Below are positions 33,760 to 46,456 of a stretch of DNA of 64,000 bases, piece after piece. The position numbers and the translations under genes are program-made. The notes under the pieces were generated by a model. It searched no databases. It saw only the letters and a program-made list of their open reading frames with translations, and was not told the origin of the DNA. Within the stretch, counting starts at the first letter, position 1; the number at the start of each line of letters is the position of its first letter. Origin of the DNA: Pagrus major (lineage: Eukaryota > Chordata > Actinopteri > Spariformes > Sparidae); assembly GCF_040436345.1 (NCBI RefSeq), contig NC_133218.1, positions 8,105,539 through 8,169,538 on the forward strand, given 5' to 3'.

Positions 33760-35700
33760 CTGAGTCTTAAAACTGATCAAGCACAACAAAAACTGAGAAA
33801 TGATTATCTTCAAAAGAAATGCATCCTTCTCCTGGATTAGACTCATTCACCAACTTCATTATTACACATGAATATAACATTCAGATGTCAAATGTTAAAA
33901 TGAGTTGAAAAAGTCCCTCAAGACTGAAGATGTTTAAAGAAAAATAACATTTATCAAATATTAAGAAAAAAGAGGGTTTTTCACAAGACACACAGGAGTT
34001 TGACAGTAAAATGTTTATTTTAGCATGGTATAAAACAATCACATTTCATGTTTAAACACAAAGTTAGAAAGTGCTTCACAGAGTCAGAAGTGTTTTGCAG
34101 AAGATGAAATATTCAGTTCAGTTTGAGAGATCATTTAAAAACAATACATACAAAGACAAATACAAACGTGAACAAAAGTTCAAATGTGAAATTTCAGAGT
34201 TCTGATGTTTTATACCCACAAAATATAGATTGACACAAATGATTGCAAAAATAGGTGAATGATAAGTTTTAAACAGTGTTTAATGTGTTAATGCTGGTGG
34301 ACTGCTTGTTACTAATGTTTCACTTAAGTTGAGTCATAATGCTTTGGATCCTTTTCAATCAATCTGCACTTTGACCTGACAGCTGCAGTACAACATGATG
34401 AGACCTGACGTTCACTGACTCCAGTTTCAAGGGGCTGTCTGCTGTCAGACACATTCACATATACAAGTATGATCACTGTATTAAATATGAAATGTATACA
34501 AACACTGACCACTACAGTGTACTTAGAATAATATGCAATAAAGTCAATGTCAGCAGATAAAAGTGCTGGTATGGAGTAAAGCTTGTTTCAGTGCAGTTTG
34601 AGAAACAAGTTACAGAAACTTGTTAGAAGTTTGAACATCACAGCAAACAAATCATTAAAAACATGTTTGGATCAAAGTTAGACTGATGTTTGTTCTGTTG
34701 TGATGTTTGATTATATGTAATAAATGTTAATATATAACTTGGTTTGGTCACTTGGTTTTGTGGCAGAGGTCGGGAACCAACGTCCAACGTTTTCTGATGG
34801 ATTTATTAGGTATTAATTGTATTTGTTTATTTGCACAGTAAAACAAAGCAGCAGAAACACAGCAAGAACAAAAAGCAGACTGTGCAGGTGAGACTCAGAA
34901 AAGCCCTCGAAGCTTCAAACAGGAATCTGACCTCAAAAGTTCTGACATCCAAATACAGAAGTCCTATAATATACAAACCAGACAGAAGAAGGCAGGTTGC
35001 TGTTTAAAATCAAGAAGAAATAAAGTCTAAATATTATTGATTCATTTGAAGATTTGTGATGAAAATAAAACTTGTGAGAGGAGATCCTCTTCACCTGAGG
35101 TGTTGACAGGAAGGTAGAGAGGACGACAGGACCACTGGAAGACACCATCAACACAAACATCAGAGGATCATTGTTTTGGGGAAGGATTGTGAACAACTGT
35201 CATAAAGTATGTAACCACTGTTCTGCTGTTGTATAGAAGTCCAGACACTCTGTGGTTGTTCTCTCTGAAAGAGATCTGATTCATCACAACCAGTCTGAAA
35301 CTCTTCAGAGAATGAGCAACTCTCAAAGTTCAACAAGGACAATTTCCCTTACAGACTGTTTGAAATCCCAGAGGGTTCATCCTGTTAGAAGTCAGAGTAG
35401 CATCAACGTGATTTTGTAGCTGTTATTTGAAGGTAAAGCAGAGACATGATGTTGCTTTCACACTATTTAATCACTATAACACTGAGAGAAGACCCTGTTA
35501 GTTGAGTGTATGTGTGGTGTCACAGTGATGGTGTGACTGATGGTCACTGCTCCTCTCCTCCAGGTGGAGGCGCTGTAGGACAAACAAACACAGCTGGTTT
35601 GTGGAGGTTTTTGATGGAAACAAGAAGCTAAATGAGCAGTGATGGAGCTGTTGTAACATATACAGACGTTGTTGTTGAGCGTGTGTGTGTGTTGGACAGT
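33760..35700. other. Duplicated non-coding flank before 7SL gene 2
   Basis: Near-identical partner of 21150-22980. No supported gene. Confidence 0.5.
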
Positions 35701-35714
35701 AGAAAGAGTGTATA

Positions 35715-36011
35715 AAGACTGGGTCCCGCTGTGTTACTCAGGCTGCACTACAGCGTCTATTCACAGGCGCGATCCCACTACTGAGCGGCACGGGGGCTTT
35801 GACCTGCTCCGTCTCCGACCTGGGCCGGTGCACCCCTCCTTAGACGACCTGGTGGTCCCGGGCTCCCCCAGGAGCACCATATCGATACCGAACTTAGTGC
35901 GGACACCCGCTCGACACAGTCCGCTGCAGCTCAGAGTTCCTGAGCTCAAACGATCCTCCAGCCTCAGCCTCCCGGGAGCTTGGATTACAGGCGCGCGCCA
36001 CCGCACCCGGC
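35715..36011 (-). ncRNA. rn7sl: 7SL (SRP) RNA gene 2
   Basis: 297 bp. By eye it differs from gene 1 at one position in the Alu-domain part (GAGTTCC for GAGGTCC on the plus strand). Upstream CRE, flanks and downstream HCE neighbour are the same as for gene 1, so gene 1 plus HCE3 and gene 2 plus HCE4 are one duplicated unit. As with gene 1, only short T runs follow the 3' end. Confidence 0.93.
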
Positions 36012-36053
36012 GAGAGAGCTCTGCGTCATAGAGGGTTTGGGCTTCGACTGACG

Positions 36054-36061
36054 TGACGTCA
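36054..36061 (-). promoter_or_regulatory. CRE/ATF-like site of 7SL gene 2
   Basis: TGACGTCA at -43 to -50, as in gene 1. Here a second ACGT core lies just inside it (CTGACGTGACGTCA). Confidence 0.7.
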
Positions 36062-36890
36062 TCAGGGAGCACGCTCAGGTGGCATTTAGTGACGAAACAA
36101 ACCTGCAGCTGCAATGTGGACTCACAAAACATTTTTCATGGCAACTATTTTGCAGAAGACAACTACAGGACATACAGGCGGTCACCTAGAGCGCCACCTG
36201 CTGGAGGGGCACCGTGAATTAAAAGTTGATGTCTTTCCCATCCTTTTAATAATTTATTTTGATGGACTAATGTGGTCTTTGCAGTGGAGAGTGCCCAGCT
36301 CAAGCACCTCTGAGGGTTTGTTGCACCTCTCCATCACTTGTTGTGTTGCTCATGTGAATATTAATTTGTATTATTTGTGTGTAAACCAATAAAACAAAAA
36401 ACAAACAAAAATGCATCAAATATGAAGATATTAATGTTTAACATCTACTCCAGACATGTTTGAACACATGTAAGATATTCTGCTTTGAATAATATTTTGT
36501 GTCTTATATGATTTTTTTTTGTGCACTGGTGGTTTTGTGCAAGTTGCATACTTGACCATGATTGGTCAAAAATAAGTCAGAATAAGCAAAACAATATTTG
36601 AGCGCATGGACACTTTAATAAACAGGTTGTCTTCCAAATGCTACAACTCAGTTACAACTCATCAACACTTTGTAAAGGTGACATATTAGAAAGTGGTAGC
36701 ATCATGTTGTATCTGTTGCAGATGACAGAGCGGTGGCTCTTTGAGAAGTGTCCATTCCTCCAGCGGCTGAGGTCACCGTGATCGTACAGGTGTGTTGCTT
36801 TTATTATTGTACCTGTACAGTATGTAATGAGTTTGAACAATCACTGCACACATGTACCAGGAAGCTGTTTGGCCAGTATCAGCATTATTA

Positions 36891-37682
36891 TCAGCAGCCG
36901 TAGAGCAGGTTGATCCTCATGATGTCCCAGTAGGACATGCCCTGCCTCTGGCCGATCTGCGCGTTGGCGTTGGGGATGGGGGTGATGGAGTCCCTGCCGT
37001 GCTGGATGGAGAAGGCTGTTCTTCCATAGTGCATGATGGAGGAGTAGTCGTAGGGGGTGTTCAGGTTGTTGGTGTTCTGCTTGTAGAAGTTGTAGGCCAT
37101 GTTGGGGTCGATGTTCTCCCAGTTGATCCTGACGTAGTAGTCGCGGTCGCTCCTGGTCTGTTCGTGCTGGAAGCCCAGAGCGTGGTTGATCTCGTGCTGG
37201 ATGATGCCGTGGTAGAGGCAGCCCTGCCTGTTGAGAGAGAGCACCTGTCTGCCTCCCGTTCTGCCCAGAGCGGAGAAACATCCGCCTTTGTTCTCCACGC
37301 TGATGTAGTCGTACTCGTTCTGACGGGGGACGAAGCGGATGCAGGTACTGCTGTGGAAGGCCTTCATGGCGTTGTCGATCTTCTGCCTCTCCCAGCCGCT
37401 GAACTCACCGCTCATGGTGAAGGGGATCATCACCATGCCGTTGGAAGCTTTCCTCCACTGGCAGCTCTGGTACCAGCACGTCATGGCGTTTCTGGTTGTG
37501 GGAGCCAGCAGGTCTCCTTCCAGCAGGAACTCATCGGTGGCGTTGTTGGAGGTCAGAATCCTGGTGGTGATGTCCATGGTGTCTGGGACTTCTTCTTCTT
37601 CTTGGCCTCCTTCCTCCTGGAGAGGATGTGCCTGACAGAGGCCGAGCAGGAGCAGCAGCAGCAGGCTGGCAGAGGGAGTCAT
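36891..37682 (-). CDS. hce: High choriolytic enzyme, copy 4
   Basis: 263 residues with the consensus residue at every site that varies in the array; the product is identical to copy 2. TATA lies at 37779-37784 and AATAAA at 36800-36805 on the minus strand. The downstream flank lacks the (CT)n tract present beside copies 2, 3, 5 and 6. It is the mirror partner of copy 7 across the large inverted repeat, and the same upstream elements follow in the same order (MITE, CA repeat, ghost gene, coiled-coil gene). Confidence 0.97.
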   Translation of the reverse strand: MTPSASLLLLLLLGLCQAHPLQEEGGQEEEEVPDTMDITTRILTSNNATDEFLLEGDLLAPTTRNAMTCWYQSCQWRKASNGMVMIPFTMSGEFSGWERQKIDNAMKAFHSSTCIRFVPRQNEYDYISVENKGGCFSALGRTGGRQVLSLNRQGCLYHGIIQHEINHALGFQHEQTRSDRDYYVRINWENIDPNMAYNFYKQNTNNLNTPYDYSSIMHYGRTAFSIQHGRDSITPIPNANAQIGQRQGMSYWDIMRINLLYGC

Positions 37683-37778
37683 CTTCAGGGTCGGTCTGGA
37701 GGCTGTGGAGCTTCTGTGGAGAGCTGCTGTGGAGAGACTCTGTGAAGCTTGATGTGTGACTCAGTTCAGTCCAGGCTC

Positions 37779-37784
37779 TTTATA
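37779..37784 (-). promoter_or_regulatory. TATA box of HCE4
   Basis: TATAAA on the minus strand in the conserved position. Confidence 0.8.
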
Positions 37785-38553
37785 CTCTCCTCTACAGGTG
37801 TGTCTGCAGGAGGATTATGGGTTGGGGTCCTCACTGCTAGGCCTAAATAAATCTCTGAGGGGAGGACTCCACAGACAAACCTACTTTTTAAACATGGTTT
37901 GTTATCTCTGCTCATTAGATGGATGAACACAGCTTCTGTCAAGATAAACATATTACACGGTCTTCAACCAACAAGACGTCACATCATCTCTGTCAAACTA
38001 ACCTTAATTCAAACAGAATAATATATATCATTGTCTCTTTGAAAGCTCCTCTTGTAGTTGTTCCATGCCATTTATTTGTGTGTATAATTAAACAGTTGGG
38101 ATGCAAACTAATACATGAACAGGTAAAAATGTTGTGAACAGATATGAACACCATCTGAACACTTGCAGTAATATTTGCTTTTTCCCCCACTGATCCATTA
38201 CTGGACTGATGAAGTTACAAACTTAGGTTGGAATGTGTGGAATGAAAAAGGTGATATCTCTGGTTGGACTGTGTTGATTTTGATCATTTGTTTATAAACT
38301 GTCCATAATGACACAACATTGTTATAGGAGTGCAATGCAGATCAGTGGTCTGCTTTTCAAACCTGCTGTCTACATTACCCACAATGCAACTTAGCCACTC
38401 AGTGACATCACTGGAGGTCATTTATCAGATTACATGCAGCTTCCTCTGGAGCCACAAAATGTTTTATACTACTGTTTTCACATATGCAGTACTTCCCAAA
38501 AGCATTCAACACACTTTGAACACTTACCCTTTAACAGAGTAGAGAGTAATGTC

Positions 38554-39041
38554 ATATTTTGGGAAGTTTGCTTATTGGTTTTCTTGACAAAAGCCAATAT
38601 GTTAAAAATGAAGCTATAGCCAGCAGCTGGTTAGCTTAGCTTCGCATAAGGACTGGAATTAGTGGAAACCAGCTAACCTGGCTCTGTCTCAAGGTAACAT
38701 GATGGGCCTACCAGCACCTCCAAAATTCTCAGATTTAAACATTATGTCTTGTTTGTTGAATCTGTTTACATTTCATTTACATTTTCATTGTTGTTCAAAT
38801 TAACCAAACATACATAAACATGTTAATAAATGAGTTTTAGAGCTGCTGGGAGGCAGGATTTTTTTACTTTTTGACAGAGCCAGGCTAGCTGTTTCCCCCT
38901 ATATCCAGTCTTTGTGCTAAGCTAGGCTAACTGGCCTCTGAATGTGGTTTGATATTTATTTTACAGATGTGAGAGTGATATCAATCTTCTCATTTAACTC
39001 TTGGCAAGAAAAGCAGGTCAGAGTATTTCCCAAAATGTCAA
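38554..39041. mobile_element. Palindromic MITE-like element, block 2 copy
   Basis: Longer than the first copy because about 100 bp around 38765-38870 are kept, while the 2516-2902 copy has lost them. Same ends. Confidence 0.6.
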
Positions 39042-39456
39042 ACTATTCCTTTGAACTATCCACAGGTCATGTTGAGGGTGGCTCTATCTCTGGAGAGTTT
39101 GGGTTTGATTCCCTCACTGAGACCACTTAAAATGAATGCATGGTTACACTTTATAATAAGCATGATTAAATGGTAAAGTTATAGTAAATTAAACTTTACT
39201 AAATAATAATTTAACTATTAACAAACAATAGAATGCTTCATAAACAAACAAAATAACAAAAAAAACAGTAGTGCATTATGAAAACAGGCAAATCTAATGA
39301 CATGTTTGAAAAGGAGTGGGAAGAAGTGTAAACTTATCTAATCCTCTCCATTAATCTTTAGACAGCTCATATCATCTGTTGGTCATTTAAATCTCTCCCT
39401 GCACTCTCATAGTACTGTCGAAGCGTTATGCCACTTTTTCGAGAGTTCATGTGCTG

Positions 39457-39458
<2 letters not shown>

Positions 39459-39528
<70 letters not shown>

Positions 39529-39560
39529 GTGTGTATATATATGTATATATATATAGCATA
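39459..39560. repeat. (CA)n/(TA)n microsatellite
   Basis: About 33 CA units, expanded relative to 3255-3287, followed by TATATG repeats. Confidence 0.95.
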
Positions 39561-39612
39561 TAGCAGGTCGAACAGGTGAATAGGTTAATCATTTGTAAGT
39601 GTTTTAACTGTT

Positions 39613-40105
39613 GTTCAAGTATATCAGAATAAATTATTAAGCATCAGTTTCACATTTGTAATTCACTGTTTTTGAGAGTATTTTACAGGTTACGTCACAT
39701 ATTTTTGTACAGTTCTGTACTGGTGTAACATCTAGAGTTTGCTTTGTGTCTCACACCTACACTAACTGATGTTGGTTAATTCCTGTGAAGTGAAACTGAC
39801 AAATAATATCTCTGTGACGAGGCAGCAACACGTCCCAACAATGTCCTGCATGTGCACACATTGTTATAATCATTTACGAAACACTATGACCTGGTTTTGA
39901 AATCATGAATCTATTTAATTGTTTGACATAGAACAAGATTTTAAGGACTCATTATTAACAGGGATGTGAAATGTGTTGATGTGCTTTTGTTGAATTTACA
40001 AATGTATCGATGTGCAACCATTACAATTTAGATTTTATGCAAAATGGCACAAAAATAAACACATTTATCTCCTGTTAGTTTTAATTAGCTCAACTATTAA
40101 GGCAG
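39613..40105 (+). pseudogene. Ghost coiled-coil gene, block 2 copy
   Basis: Same flank-to-3'-UTR fusion as at 3366-3860, with only scattered base changes. Confidence 0.5.
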
Positions 40106-40628
40106 ATCACTTCAGTTAGTTATTTTTTGCTTGACTGTTTTTGGATTGATTTACTAAGGTCTTTGACTTTATAGCTGGTTAACCACATCCTCATGTGTCT
40201 TTCACAGCTGCTTCTGCAGTTAAAGACAATTCTCATAGTGATGAGTGTAACTGGAGAGACAGGAAGTTGACTTGTTGAATTGTGTGATGAGATCTCTGCC
40301 TGTTTGATTGAAATTAAAAATACACTTTATATACATTACATCACAGAAATGTATTTTTTAGCAGATATAGAGCCTCAATACAAAATGTCCTCCCACCCTC
40401 GAGCTCTTCCCTTGATGTTTTGAACTAATACAGTTAGAGCCACTGCCTGTCGTTGATATTGTCAATATATTCATGGTGTAAGTATGACAGAGCCAGTGTT
40501 ATGAAAAGGTACCTAAAGGAAGGGAACAGATGCAAATGCTAGTGGCTACTCTTCCTAGGTGCACACACACTATGGCCTCTTTTGCGTGTGGTTGTCTTCA
40601 TCTTTGTGTCATCTTGTCTCTGTTACAG

Positions 40629-41018
40629 GTTGCTTCAGTCTCAAGGCCATTTTTCAAAAGCAGCAGAGCTTCATTGATCAGGACCGATGGTGGTTTGTTC
40701 AAGGAAGTCACACCAAGCAGCATCTTGGCTTCTTTGTGAGTATCATTTAATGGCTTGAGTTTCTTTGTGTTGTTGCTCTGCTTAACTTTCTCTCTTCACC
40801 AAGCAGTCTGAGCTGACAGCACTTCACTCTTTGAATGTGCAGATTAACAACCTCAGCAGGGCAGGTTGCGATCAGGCCTTGTGTTTCCTGTCATATGGCT
40901 AAATACTCTCTTAAAGATTTTGATGCACAAGTTTGTAAATCTACTGAAGAAACCCTTTCAAGGGCTGGAGCACATCTCCACCACCGCAGATATTTGGTCT
41001 ATTTACAACAAAAGCTGA
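40629..41018 (+). other. Exon-like 107-mer and hAT relic, block 2 copy
   Basis: 40629-40735 keeps the acceptor and GTGAGT donor. The hAT motif ISTTADIWSIYNKS lies at about 40975-41015. Both are as in block 1. Confidence 0.45.
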
Positions 41019-42169
41019 AATGAAAGAAACTTTTAAGTGTTTATGAAACAGTCTTGTGATTCCTCTGATGATGATAAATAACCTGTAACAGCAAACGAGA
41101 CCACGTATAAATACATTACCTCAGCATTTGAAAAGACAATGGGTAGTGAAAATCCAGCGGGACATGGGGCCATATTTCAAGGTAAAACAACATATTTAAT
41201 AACCCATTAGCTTCTGTTAGCATTCAACCACTTCCGAGTTAACATTACTCTTTGATGGTGTCACGTGATTCAATGGAAAAGGCATACATTAAGTCTAAAA
41301 TATCAGCACACATCTTCGACGCATTTTATTATAAGTCCAGCAGTAAAACATACTGGATGTAATCAAACAGTAATGTTAGCAAGGACGTATTTGGCTCGAT
41401 GTCATTCTGGATTTTTACAATCCTTTGTCTTTTCAGTTGCTGATCAATCAGGCGGAAAATTATAATTTGTCAGATTCCCTATGTTTAAGTCATTTCTTTC
41501 TACCTTGAGTGTGACGTCAGAGGAAAATGGCCGCCGTGTGAATATGGTCTGCTGACATGTGCACCGACCCGCGACTGTATAACATCCCGATATAGAACCT
41601 GCACTGACACCACCATTCATGTGCATAATGTATCTTGGAGACACGTAGCGCTCATTTCTGAGGACGTGCACCTCTGACCCTCCAAATGGACGCAAGCTAT
41701 GCGAGGCAGCCATCACGTGTACGCAAACAGGTTGTTAAAAGCACGTACATACGGGCCTAAATGCTAAAATGCTCATGGTGATTCACTTTTAATATTTTTA
41801 TGATGTTAAGTCAGACTGTAGATTTATTTAAATATATCAGAATAAATCAGGTGACAAAAGCACTTTTTTAATAAGTCCTCCATCAATTTCCTACAGTTTT
41901 GTACTGTTTGCTCACAGTATGTACCTACAATAACTGATGTCGGCATGTTCCTGTGAAGTGAAACTGTCAAATACCATTTCTTCAAAAGTGAAACTGAAGA
42001 GACGGCCGGAAGCACTGGTGAAACAGAGGACGCAAGGCAAGGCGGGACCCATTCTGTATGTACAGACGTTCATATACCAAGAAACACAGTGACACACACT
42101 CACACACACTCACACACTCGCACAAACACACACTTGTGAATTGTGCCATGGGGGAGGTGTCACCAATAC

Positions 42170-42176
42170 TATATAA
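42170..42176 (+). promoter_or_regulatory. TATA box of coiled-coil gene copy 2
   Basis: TATATAA. The non-coding first exon ends at 42251 before a GTAAGA donor. Confidence 0.65.
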
Positions 42177-42373
42177 AGCATTATTGGGTGTCTCATCTCA
42201 TCATTTTGTTTCATCACCTGTACAGCAGCTCTCCTTCCATTCACCCAGCAGGTAAGATCACAAACTTTAACTCACTATCAGATGGTTTGTACTTTAGACC
42301 TTTAAATATTACAAGTGAAAAAGTTGCAGATTCAGTTGTAGTTTATTATTTTTCATTTTGATTTAAAACAGCG

Positions 42374-43199
42374 ATGGCAGCAGCAGCCTTGTCAGGAAGC
42401 AGAGGAGTGGCTGGTGTCAGACCCACCAAAGGCCTGTTCTCCATCTTCACTCTGCTGTGTCTGGTTTGCCTCTCAAGTTCACTGATTCATAAAGACCTGC
42501 TGGTAAAAACACTGACGTTGAACTGCTCTGTATCTAAAACATTGTCACATTTATTTGAAAGTCCTCAGCCATTTTGAGTCATCACAAAAAACAAATTACT
42601 GTTGAAATGTTCTTATTTATTTATTTTCATCTGAAGTTGTATGTGCTACATCAGCTGTTGATGAGCTGCTGTGATACTTATATGTTATCAAATGTAACTT
42701 CATGTTGATTCTCATTCTGGATTTGCAGGAACAGCTCAAGGAACAATTTCAGAAAGCACAAAAACAACTGGACATGTTGAAGGTGAGTCAGTCTGTCACA
42801 CAGTTCATGTTGCTCACATAAATTACATCAGAGTAACTTTGGAGTGTTGGAATACTATGTGACTTTATGTACGGCAGTGCATACATGGTATGTTATTTTT
42901 TTTTCCATTAGACGGTGTACGAGCCACAAATGGCCACCACTAAAGATCTCATGGGGCAATCTCTGAGTCTCATGAAGACCCTGGAAGCATTCATGAAGAC
43001 AGATGGAGTAGGATTTCCTGATGACTCTTCAGATCTGGACGGATTTGTGCAGGGCGTCAAGGGCTTCGTAGAGAGTACCAAGAATATAGTAGATAAGAAG
43101 GATGTGGAGATGAGAGCACAAATAGAGGACAACGAACAGAAACTGGAAAGATATAAAAAATTAATCAAATTCCTTGAGGAGCAACAAGCTGAACTGTAA
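42374..43199 (+). CDS. Short coiled-coil protein, copy 2
   Basis: Coding exons are 42374-42502, 42729-42782 and 42912-43199, with the same lengths and phases as copy 1, giving 156 residues. It differs from copy 1 at only a handful of positions (for example GSR for RSR at residues 8-10, Thr for Ala at the start of the last exon, KTLEAF for NTLEAF, NIVDK for NMVDK). All splice sites are intact and no frame is broken, which supports a working gene. It lies between HCE4 and HCE5 and is the mirror partner of copy 3. The function is unknown. Confidence 0.7.
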
Positions 43200-43660
43200 A
43201 TCCCATGTCAGTCAGTGCTTCTACCTCTGATATTGCAGCTTTTGTATCTGTTAAGTTTCTCTTTTTTTATCCTTCAGCTTCATTTGAATGTTTCTATGAA
43301 CTGGCTTTGAAATCATGTTTGACATGAAGTAGGAAGTTAGAGATGGACACACTATTGACAGGGATGTGAGAGGTGTTGTACTACTTTTATTGAACACATT
43401 TACAAATGTACTGATGTGCAACCATTACAGTTATGGAAATGGAACCAAAGGTAATACAGGATTAAATAAAATAAACACATTTAACTCCTTTTGTATCTAG
43501 TTCAAAATATTAAGATGGATTATTAAAGAGAATCATGTATTTGTTTTCGTTTGCTGCTTTATTTCTATGATTTTCCTGGAAGAACAGAAACCACTATACA
43601 AACTATAATGTTCTACATTTCTACCTGTATTACTTTAAAAAAAAATCAGGGCTATTGAAA

Positions 43661-43729
43661 ACATATGCTGTACAAATCTTGGGAAAAGATGCCTGCACTA
43701 TTAATAAAGTGCAGGCATTCAGCATATGT
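43661..43729. repeat. Nested perfect hairpin, block 2 copy
   Basis: The same 10-bp outer and 11-bp inner stems as at 7395-7463, both without mismatch. Confidence 0.7.
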
Positions 43730-44948
43730 GGGTAACCCAAATACATTTATCACAAGGGAACTGTTGCTGTCTTGTGCCTTCTTTCTTTGCAATTGTAAAA
43801 TATGAAGCCCAGAGTTCTAGCACAAATATTTTCTCTGTAGAAACAATGCCAAGCTGCTAAATTAGCTTCTCTGACTATCTTTACTCATGCTGCTAAATTC
43901 ACAACATTTAACATTTAATTTACCAAATTAAATCTCAGGGCAGCCAATCAGCCACGATGATTTAGCCTACATCTACTATTTAAAATCTTTTGAAATGACA
44001 TGACTATAATAAAAAAAGTGTTTTAGAATAATTAACATGTGAAATCAACAACAATCTAACATGCTACTTCTCCCACTGAAGTGCTGCTACTTATTGTTAT
44101 ACACTTCCAAATAATAGCTCTATACTGAACTAAACTGACTTTTAATTCAGATTTAAAAGAATTACTGACACCTCTTTAGAATACATTGTTTCTAGACTGA
44201 GCGATGTTGTAATATTGGGGCGGGTCTCACAGATGAGACAGGAGAACTATCAGGGTAAAGACAGTTGACAGTGTCTCATAACATGCATCACATTCTTATC
44301 AATAATCAGAAAACAGTGAGTTGTGCTGTGGACAACTGTGTGCACACTAATTAACCACAATAACGCTGAGAAGATAAAAAAAAGCATTAACCTTAAAAGC
44401 TGTTTAATGTTTGTTTTTTTATCTCTGCAAAGTTATTCTTATGGATATACCTCATAAACTATCCACTAGTTCTAATTTTATCTGAATTTGTACACTTGTA
44501 TATGTTTTTTTGTCCTTTTTTCTGTCTTTCCCATCCTTTTAATAATATTTTTGATGAACCAATGTGGTCTTTGCAGTGGAGAGTGTCCATCTCAAGCACC
44601 TCTGAGGGTTTGTTGCACCTCTCCATCACTTGTTGTGTTGCTCATGTGAATATTAATTTGTATTATTTGTGTGTAAACCAATAAAACAAAAAAAAAAAGA
44701 TAACACATCAAATATGAAGATATTAATGTTTAACATCTATTCCAGACATGTTTGAACACATGTAAGAAATTCGTCTTTGAATAATATTTTGTGTCTGATA
44801 TGATTTTACCTTTTTAAAAAATCTTAAAATGACATGTACTTCCTCTCCCTCATTAAAAAAAGATCCTAAATGAATGACTATGCAAATGTTTATCATTTGA
44901 AAAGTTTAAATACTGGACACAAAATGCCTCTTGCTTCTCTGTACAGTC

Positions 44949-44950
<2 letters not shown>

Positions 44951-45009
<59 letters not shown>

Positions 45010-45012
45010 TCA
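44951..45012. repeat. (CT)n microsatellite
   Basis: About 26 CT units, longer than the tract beside HCE2. Confidence 0.95.
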
Positions 45013-45562
45013 CTCTCAGTGTGCACTTGTGGTTTTGTGCAAGTTGCATACTTGACCATGATTGGCTTCCAACAGTTGTGTCATGCTTTTATAGGAGGTG
45101 AGCCCTTCAGCAGATGAATTCAAAAATGACCTTCTGGGGTCAAACTCAGCACATACATCACTGCACAGTGAAGCTCAAACTTCAGTAATAAGTCACAATA
45201 AGCAAAACAATATTTGAGCGGATGGACACTTTAATAAACGGGTGGTCTTCCAAATGCCTCGCAGCCACAAGGTCAGGGGTCAAGTGGTCAAATATATTGA
45301 TTAATCATCAATAAAGCCACAGGTTACAACTCATCAACACTTTGTAAAGGTGACATATTAGAAAGTGGTAGCATCATGTTGTATCTGTTGCAGATGACAG
45401 AGTGGTGGCTCTTTGAGAAGTGTCCATTCCTCCAGCGGCTGAGGTCACCGTGATCGTACAGGTGTGTTGCTTTTATTATTGTACCTGTACAGTATGTAAT
45501 GAGTTTGAACAATCACTGCACACATGTACCAGGAAGCTGTTTGGCCAGTATCAGCATTATTA

Positions 45563-46354
45563 TCAGCAGCCGTAGAGCAGGTTGATCCTCATGATGTCCC
45601 AGTAGGACATGCCCTGCCTCTGGCCGATCTGCGCGTTGGCGTTGGGGATGGGGGTGATGGAGTCCCTGCCGTGCTGGATGGAGAAGGCTGTTCTTCCATA
45701 GTGCATGATGGAGGAGTAGTCGTAGGGGGTGTTCAGGTTGTTGGTGTTCTGCTTGTAGAAGTTGTAGGCCATGTTGGGGTCGATGTTCTCCCAGTTGATC
45801 CTGACGTAGTAGTCGCGGTCGCTCCTGGTCTGTTCGTGCTGGAAGCCCAGAGCGTGGTTGATCTCGTGCTGGATGATGCCGTGGTAGAGGCAGCCCTGCC
45901 TGTTGAGAGAGAGCACCTGTCTGCCTCCCGTTCTGCCCAGAGCGGAGAAACATCCGCCTTTGTTCTCCACGCTGATGTAGTCGTACTCGTTCTGACGGGG
46001 GACGAAGCGGATGCAGGTACTGCTGTGGAAGGCCTTCATGGCGTTGTCGATCTTCTGCCTCTCCCAGCCGCTGAACTCACCGCTCATGGTGAAGGGGATC
46101 ATCACCATGCCGTTGGAAGCTTTCCTCCACTGGCAGCTCTGGTACCAGCACGTCATGGCGTTTCTGGTTGTGGGAGCCAGCAGGTCTCCTTCCAGCAGGA
46201 ACTCATCGGTGGCGTTGTTGGAGGTCAGAATCCTGGTGGTGATGTCCATGCTGTCTGGGACTTCTTCTTCTTCTTGGCCTCCTTCCTCCTGGAGAGGATG
46301 TGCCTGACAGAGGCCGAGCAGGAGCAGCAACAGCAGGCTGGCAGAGGGAGTCAT
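45563..46354 (-). CDS. hce: High choriolytic enzyme, copy 5
   Basis: 263 residues. Ser replaces Thr at position 35 in the propeptide, a change shared only with its mirror partner copy 6. It also carries the synonymous Leu TTG codon seen in copy 3. TATA lies at 46451-46456 and AATAAA at 45472-45477 on the minus strand. Its upstream flank is shorter than those of copies 1, 4 and 7, running into a hAT relic within about 1.2 kb, and this arrangement is mirrored at copy 6. Confidence 0.97.
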   Translation of the reverse strand: MTPSASLLLLLLLGLCQAHPLQEEGGQEEEEVPDSMDITTRILTSNNATDEFLLEGDLLAPTTRNAMTCWYQSCQWRKASNGMVMIPFTMSGEFSGWERQKIDNAMKAFHSSTCIRFVPRQNEYDYISVENKGGCFSALGRTGGRQVLSLNRQGCLYHGIIQHEINHALGFQHEQTRSDRDYYVRINWENIDPNMAYNFYKQNTNNLNTPYDYSSIMHYGRTAFSIQHGRDSITPIPNANAQIGQRQGMSYWDIMRINLLYGC

Positions 46355-46450
46355 CTTCAGGGTCGGTCTGGAGGCTGTGGAGCTTCTGTGGAGAGCTGCT
46401 GTGGAGAGACTCTGTGAAGCTTGATGTGTGACTCAGTTCAGTCCAGGCTC

Positions 46451-46456
46451 TTTATA
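46451..46456 (-). promoter_or_regulatory. TATA box of HCE5
   Basis: TATAAA on the minus strand in the conserved position. Confidence 0.8.
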